NCBI GenBank assembly: GCA_937919015.1
Contig: CALFPN010000099.1
Span: forward strand, 1 to 11,020
DNA from: an uncultured Clostridia bacterium
GTDB lineage: Bacteria; Bacillota; Clostridia; Lachnospirales; Anaerotignaceae
Direction: 5' to 3'
DNA length: 11,020 nt
The notes under the pieces are model-generated. The model searched no databases, was not told the origin of the DNA, and worked only from the letters and a program-made list of their open reading frames with translations. This document shows, piece by piece, positions 7,206 to 11,020 of this stretch (positions within the stretch are counted from its first letter, which is position 1; each line of letters starts with the position of its first letter). Both the position numbers and the translations under genes were made by a program.

Positions 7206-8339
7206 TCAAAGCAAACCTTTCTCATATTTCAGGGACAAAACATGCCATAAAGCCTCGTTTACTCTTTCCTCAGAAATATCACCTTTTTTGATGGCTGCTG
7301 TCAGAGCCTCCGCCGCTTCCCCAAGGGTTGCAGGCATCAAAACCAGATCCACACCGGCCTGTACCGCCATAACTGCGCTTTCGCCGCTGCCATACTGATC
7401 CACAATGGCCCCCATGTTCATGGCATCGGTAATGATGATGCCATCAAAGTTCAAATCCTTTCTGAGAATCCCCAGCATTTCTGAGGACAATGTTGCAGGT
7501 AATCCATCCACAGTAGCATTGGGTGTCTTGATATGGCCTGCCATAATAAAATCCGTTCCTGCAGTGATGGCCTGTTGGAAGGGAAGAAATTCCACACTTC
7601 TCAGCCGTTCCATGTCATGCTCCACATAGGTTTCGCCCAGATGGCTGTCCATGGCCGTATCCCCATGTCCCGGGAAATGTTTTGCACAGGCACTAACGCC
7701 CGTTTCCTCAATGGCTGTGATAAATTCCGCCACCTTGCTGGCCGCTGCCTGCGGATCAGACGAAAAGGCTCTGGTGCCGATGACAGGATTATCGGGGTTG
7801 GTATTCACATCGGCAACGGGGGCAAAATCCACATGGATGCCCAGTTCCGCCAGCTCTGTGCCGATGGTTCTGCCTGCATAGGCCACATCTTCCATTTCTG
7901 CCGCAGGAGGGAAGATTTCATGTTCGATATTGCTCTTGTTTAAGCGGGAAACCAATCCGCCTTCTTCATCAATGCCGATCAGCAGACCAAAATCCGATGC
8001 TTTCTGTAAATCTTCTGTCAGTTGTTGGGTCTGTTCTTTTGTATCCAGATTTTCCGCAAACAAAATCACCCCACCAATATGATATTCTTCAATGGCTTTT
8101 TTTGCTTCATCGGAAAGGACTGTCATGCCTGTTCCATCGGCATTGGTGCGAAAATCCGCCATAATGAGCTGGCCCGCTTTTTCCTCTGCATCCATGCCAT
8201 CAATGATGTCCTGAATATATTCCGCTTTGATTTCTTCCGGCGTTTTTTCATCTGCACCTTCTGTCTGTGCCACTCCGCCGCAGCCCGCCAGAGAAAGTGC
8301 CATACTGCCCGCCAAAAGCATAGCCAGTAATTTTTTCAT
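7206..8339 (-). CDS. Glycoside hydrolase family 3 lipoprotein, beta-N-acetylhexosaminidase (NagZ-like)
   Basis: Probably removes N-acetylglucosamine from peptidoglycan fragments or other glycans at the outer face of the membrane. Residues 1-20 form a lipoprotein signal peptide: a lysine pair, a hydrophobic stretch and the lipobox LAGC with C20 as the lipid anchor. A single GH3 catalytic barrel covers about 45-377. It contains IGIDEEGG (121-128), the NagZ signature KHFPGHGDT at 220-228 followed by the D231/H233 pair that serves as general acid/base, and TDAMNMGAI (304-312) with D305 as the nucleophile. The 377 residues fit a one-domain NagZ with an export signal. GGGGAAGG precedes the ATG by 4 nt. 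It lies upstream of relA on the same strand with a 121-nt gap. The exact substrate is not visible. Confidence 0.92.
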   Translation of the reverse strand: MKKLLAMLLAGSMALSLAGCGGVAQTEGADEKTPEEIKAEYIQDIIDGMDAEEKAGQLIMADFRTNADGTGMTVLSDEAKKAIEEYHIGGVILFAENLDTKEQTQQLTEDLQKASDFGLLIGIDEEGGLVSRLNKSNIEHEIFPPAAEMEDVAYAGRTIGTELAELGIHVDFAPVADVNTNPDNPVIGTRAFSSDPQAAASKVAEFITAIEETGVSACAKHFPGHGDTAMDSHLGETYVEHDMERLRSVEFLPFQQAITAGTDFIMAGHIKTPNATVDGLPATLSSEMLGILRKDLNFDGIIITDAMNMGAIVDQYGSGESAVMAVQAGVDLVLMPATLGEAAEALTAAIKKGDISEERVNEALWHVLSLKYEKGLL

Positions 8340-8370
8340 AATACCTTCCCCTTTTTCTTATTTTTTCCTC

Positions 8371-8399
8371 ATTATAAACTTTTTAACACCAAATGAACA
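8371..8399 (-). promoter_or_regulatory. Candidate promoter of the GH3 lipoprotein gene
   Basis: A perfect TATAAT (8376-8371, minus strand) stands 31 nt before the start codon. At 17-nt spacing the -35 position reads TGTTCA, a poor match, so the promoter may be weak or need an activator. Confidence 0.5.
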
Positions 8400-8410
8400 G
8401 AGAAGAAAGA

Positions 8411-8450
8411 AAAAAGATGGTGTTCGCCTTTTCAAATCCCCATCCTTTTT
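8411..8450. repeat. Imperfect inverted repeat between the divergent promoters
   Basis: AAAAAGATGG (8411-8420) pairs with CCATCCTTTTT (8440-8450) apart from one bulged C, around a 19-nt loop. Both ends carry A or T runs, so the hairpin is terminator-like on either strand. It lies outside the transcripts predicted from the two flanking promoters and covers the -35 box of the plus-strand promoter. Confidence 0.4.
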
Positions 8451-8457
8451 ATATAAT
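8429..8457 (+). promoter_or_regulatory. Candidate promoter of the ttcA-xer-nudix operon
   Basis: TTTTCA (8429-8434) and a perfect TATAAT (8452-8457) are spaced by 17 nt. A start near 8464 gives a leader of about 33 nt, ending in AAGGAG (8485-8490) 6 nt before the ATG at 8497. Confidence 0.6.
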
Positions 8458-8496
8458 ATAGATTAGAAAAGTGTTGTTTTTATAAAGGAGATCGCG

Positions 8497-9228
8497 ATGA
8501 AACTACAAAAACTGCTCAGCTACGTGCGCCGTGCCGTAGATGATTATCATATGATTGAAGAAGGCGATAAGATCGCCGTGGGTGTTTCCGGCGGCAAGGA
8601 CAGCATCTGCCTGCTTCTGGCACTCAACGCTCTGAAACGCTTCTATCCCAAGAAATTTGAAATCGAAGCCATCACCGTTTCCCTGGGCCTGCCCGGCGCG
8701 AAATATGATGATATTCAGGCCCTTTGTGATGAACTGGGCGTCAACTATACCGTTGTGAATACAGATATCGGTCAGATCATTTTTGAAGAAAGAAAAGAGA
8801 AAAATCCCTGCTCCCTCTGCGCAAAAATGCGGAAAGGTGCATTAAACGATATGGCGGAAAAACTGGGCTGCAATAAGATCGCCCTTGGGCATAACAAGGA
8901 TGATGTGGTGGAGACCTTCTTCATGTCCCTTTTTTACGAAGGCAGACTGAACTGCTTCGCCCCCGTCAGCTATCTGGACAGAAAAAAACTCTATTCCATC
9001 CGTCCGCTGATGTATGTACCCGAATGGGAATGTCGCAGTTTTGTCACCAAAAGCGGCATCAATATCGTGAAAAACCCCTGTCTTGCTGACGGCAACACAA
9101 AAAGGCAGGAAACCAAGGAAATGCTGGCAGAACTTTCCCAGAAATATGACAATCTGCAGGAAAAGGTGTTCGGTGCCATCAAACGTTCCTCTCTGAAAGG
9201 CTGGAATGATGGGGTATCCAAAGAATAA
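8497..9228 (+). CDS. ttcA: TtcA-like tRNA 2-thiocytidine biosynthesis protein (PP-loop ATPase)
   Basis: PP-loop ATP pyrophosphatase of the TtcA/TilS group. TtcA enzymes adenylate cytidine 32 of certain tRNAs and replace its oxygen with sulfur using a 4Fe-4S cluster. The P-loop is SGGKDS at 31-36. Candidate cluster ligands are C105 and C108 (PCSLC) plus C195 (NPCLADG), matching the CxxC plus distant Cys pattern of TtcA. GHNKDDVVET (131-140) is a second conserved nucleotide-binding segment. The 243 residues are shorter than the roughly 310 of E. coli TtcA but common for Firmicute homologues. AAGGAG lies 6 nt before the ATG. It heads a three-gene operon, with 11 nt to the recombinase gene. The family is clear; the modified nucleotide is inferred. 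Confidence 0.82.
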   Translation: MKLQKLLSYVRRAVDDYHMIEEGDKIAVGVSGGKDSICLLLALNALKRFYPKKFEIEAITVSLGLPGAKYDDIQALCDELGVNYTVVNTDIGQIIFEERKEKNPCSLCAKMRKGALNDMAEKLGCNKIALGHNKDDVVETFFMSLFYEGRLNCFAPVSYLDRKKLYSIRPLMYVPEWECRSFVTKSGINIVKNPCLADGNTKRQETKEMLAELSQKYDNLQEKVFGAIKRSSLKGWNDGVSKE

Positions 9229-9239
9229 GGAGGATTTCT

Positions 9240-10301
9240 ATGTCCACTTACCATGAAGAACTGAAAAACAAGGAAACCCAGAGGCTGAGAGAGATCCAGA
9301 AAGAACTGCCCGCTTTCACCCAGTCCTTCTTCCGCGGCATCGCCCAGACCACATCCACAAAAACCCGTCTGGCCTATGCCTATGACCTGCGGATCTTCTT
9401 CCGTTATCTCTACGAGGAGCACCGCACCCTTGGCGGCGTGGAAACAAAGGACTTTACGGCAGAACATCTGAACGAGATTTCTTCCGAGGATATTGATTGT
9501 TTTCTGGAATACCTTACTTACTATATCCGCCCCGACCATGAAAATCCCGCATACGGCAAGGAAATGCACAACGACGAAAAGGGCAAATCCCGCAAACTGG
9601 CGGCGGTACGGATGCTATTCAAATTCTATTACAAAAAGAAGATCATCAAAGCCGACCCCGCTTCTCTGGTGGATACCCCAAAAATCCATGAAAAGGCCAT
9701 CGTACGACTGGATGTGAACGAAACGGCGGATTTTCTGGATGCGGTGGAAACCGGAGAAAAACTGACAGACCGCCAGAAAGCCTTCCACGAAAAAACCAAA
9801 AAACGGGACCTCGCCATGATGACTTTACTTCTGGGCACAGGCATGCGTGTTTCCGAATGTGTGGGAATCAATATCAAGGATCTGGATTTCAAAAACAATG
9901 CCGTGAAAGTCACCCGAAAAGGCGGCAACGAAGTCTTCCTTTATTACGGGGATGAAGTGCGGGAAGCTTTGGAAGACTATCTGGAAGAACGGGAAAACAC
10001 CGTGACCAAGGACGAAAACGAAGATGCCCTTTTCCTTTCCGGACAGGGCAAACGCATCGGTGTCCGCACGGTACAGAATATGGTGAAAAAATACGCCAAC
10101 GGCGTAACGCTGAAAAAAATCACCCCCCACAAACTGAGAAGTACCTTTGGTACGAATCTGTATCAGGAAACAGGGGATATTTATCTGGTGGCAGATGTGC
10201 TGGGCCACGCGGATGTGAATACCACCCGCAAGCACTATGCCGATATCGAAGACGGCCGCCGCAGAATGGCGGCAACCCGCATCAAATTAAGAAAGGACTG
10301 A
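9240..10301 (+). CDS. Tyrosine recombinase, XerS-like
   Basis: DNA breaking-rejoining enzyme that would act on two dif-like sites through a covalent phosphotyrosine intermediate. Residues 25-145 are the SAM-like core-binding domain, and 150-353 the catalytic domain. All catalytic residues are present: R203 (GTGMRVSE), K227 (TRKGGN), H297 and R300 (TPHKLR), H323 (LGHADV) and nucleophile Y333 (RKHYADI). At 353 residues it is longer than XerC/XerD (about 300) and close to XerS (about 356). The segment before R203 (AFHEKTKKRDLAMMTLLLG) resembles the XerS counterpart from memory. AAGGAGG overlaps the ttcA stop region, 7 nt before the ATG. The setting between housekeeping genes, without attachment sites, transposase or phage genes, argues for a chromosomal Xer role rather than an integrase. 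XerS identity is an inference. Confidence 0.85.
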   Translation: MSTYHEELKNKETQRLREIQKELPAFTQSFFRGIAQTTSTKTRLAYAYDLRIFFRYLYEEHRTLGGVETKDFTAEHLNEISSEDIDCFLEYLTYYIRPDHENPAYGKEMHNDEKGKSRKLAAVRMLFKFYYKKKIIKADPASLVDTPKIHEKAIVRLDVNETADFLDAVETGEKLTDRQKAFHEKTKKRDLAMMTLLLGTGMRVSECVGINIKDLDFKNNAVKVTRKGGNEVFLYYGDEVREALEDYLEERENTVTKDENEDALFLSGQGKRIGVRTVQNMVKKYANGVTLKKITPHKLRSTFGTNLYQETGDIYLVADVLGHADVNTTRKHYADIEDGRRRMAATRIKLRKD

Positions 10302-10308
10302 ACCCATT

Positions 10309-10947
10309 ATGGAACCCAAAAGATGCCTGAAAAAAGTAACCTCCATCTTTTCCGAACATAAAGCAGAACCCTTGTGGCGTCTGCGCTATTTTGCCGTTCT
10401 GGCCCTCCTGACGGAGATCGACGGTGAACTGCATTTCATCCTCAACAAACGTGCTGCCGGTGTGAACCAGCCCGGCGATGTCTGCTTCCCCGGCGGTCAT
10501 CAGGAAAAAGGAGAAAGCCTGAAGGAAACTGCCCTCCGCGAAACAGAAGAAGAAATCGGTATCCCCAGAGAGGATATCCAGATCATCGGAAAAAGTGATT
10601 TCATGCTGACCATTTACCGTGGCATGATCCAGCCCTTCATCGGCTATGTGCCTTATGAAATCTATCTCAATGCCAAGCCCAGTCCTGAAGAAGTGGAGGA
10701 AATTTTCACTGTCCCCTTAAAATTCTTCATGGAAACAGAGCCTGATAAATTTGACACAGTCTGGAAAGTGGTGCAATCTGATGATTTCCCCTACGAACGC
10801 ATCGAAGGCGGCAAGGATTATCCTTTCAGCAAGGGCAAGACAACGCAGCTGTTCTATGAATACGAAGGACATACCATTTGGGGCTTTACCGCCCAGGTCA
10901 TCCAGAATATCATTGAAATTCTGAAAACAACACCTATCGACCGCTGA
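10309..10947 (+). CDS. Nudix hydrolase, CoA pyrophosphatase-like
   Basis: Cytoplasmic hydrolase of nucleoside diphosphates linked to another group. The complete Nudix box runs from G63 to I85: G63, E69, then RETEEEIGI at 77-85, where E78, E81 and E82 should hold the metal. The stretch before it (LNKRAAGVNQPGDVCFPGG, 45-63) resembles the motif that precedes the box in CoA pyrophosphatases of the NudL/YeaB group, but the usual RxHxGQ part is altered to VNQPGD. The 212 residues fit this group. Cleavage of CoA to phosphopantetheine and 3',5'-ADP is therefore plausible but not certain. It is the last gene of the plus-strand operon, 7 nt after the recombinase; GAAAGGA at 10291-10297 is a somewhat distant ribosome site (11 nt). 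Confidence 0.88.
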   Translation: MEPKRCLKKVTSIFSEHKAEPLWRLRYFAVLALLTEIDGELHFILNKRAAGVNQPGDVCFPGGHQEKGESLKETALRETEEEIGIPREDIQIIGKSDFMLTIYRGMIQPFIGYVPYEIYLNAKPSPEEVEEIFTVPLKFFMETEPDKFDTVWKVVQSDDFPYERIEGGKDYPFSKGKTTQLFYEYEGHTIWGFTAQVIQNIIEILKTTPIDR

Positions 10948-10981
10948 CAAAAAATGACCCCAAGAAAAATGAACCGAACCA

Positions 10982-11002
10982 TTTTGTGCGGACAGCACAA
11001 AA
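10982..11002. repeat. Perfect inverted repeat after the Nudix gene
   Basis: TTTTGTGC and GCACAAAA pair perfectly around a 5-nt loop (GGACA), 34 nt after the Nudix stop. Neither strand has a U-tract after the stem, so a standard Rho-independent terminator is not shown. It could still cap the operon transcript. No gene is seen in the last 73 bases. Confidence 0.4.
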
Positions 11003-11020
11003 AAGACTTTTGCAGAATTA

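Noticed and set aside
8991..9569. A 192-codon open frame on the minus strand across the ttcA/recombinase junction.
   Set aside because: It overlaps two genes with full catalytic motifs and has no supported start.
9240..10301. The recombinase as the integrase of a mobile element.
   Set aside because: No tRNA gene, direct-repeat attachment sites, excisionase or phage genes are present, and it is packed in an operon with two housekeeping genes.
10982..11002. Standard Rho-independent terminator for the plus-strand operon.
   Set aside because: The stem is perfect but A-rich sequence follows it on the plus strand, with no U-tract, so only the inverted repeat is reported.

Overview
The window looks like a core chromosomal segment of a low-to-moderate GC Firmicute, most likely a Clostridia/Lachnospirales-type gut anaerobe. 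The reasons are the gene order relA-dtd-hemZ-hisS, strong AGGAGG-type ribosome binding sites, AT-rich TTGAAA/TATAAT promoters, HemZ-type radical SAM protein, a two-RCK TrkA followed by TrkH, and a lipoprotein GH3 enzyme. Genus-level assignment is not possible from the sequence alone.

Layout. Positions 1-8339 are read entirely on the minus strand. In the direction of transcription the order is: a GH3 beta-N-acetylhexosaminidase-like lipoprotein (8339-7206); the stringent-response enzyme Rel (7084-4841), dtd (4794-4342), hemZ (4342-2876) and hisS (2879-1629), which form a tightly packed operon with overlapping start and stop codons at two junctions; a stem-loop just after hisS; then a separately promoted trkA (1419-57) and the first 11 codons of trkH (34-1). 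From 8497 the plus strand carries a second operon: a TtcA-like tRNA thiolase, a 353-residue tyrosine recombinase resembling the XerS group, and a Nudix hydrolase. The 157-bp gap at 8340-8496 holds divergent promoters.

How the genes fit together. The relA operon joins (p)ppGpp metabolism, clearance of D-aminoacyl-tRNA, tRNA-His charging and a porphyrin-pathway-type radical SAM enzyme, a growth and translation quality-control set common in Firmicutes. trkA/trkH is a potassium uptake module. The plus-strand operon combines a tRNA modification enzyme, a recombinase with all catalytic residues and a nucleotide-housekeeping hydrolase.

Most notable. trkA is broken by a 4-bp tandem duplication (CGAACGAACG on the plus strand at 337-346). 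It removes the last 92 residues of an otherwise normal 452-residue protein. Apart from that and some candidate regulatory structures, the window is ordinary housekeeping sequence. I found no CRISPR array, insertion sequence, phage region, tRNA or rRNA, and no convincing new multi-gene system.
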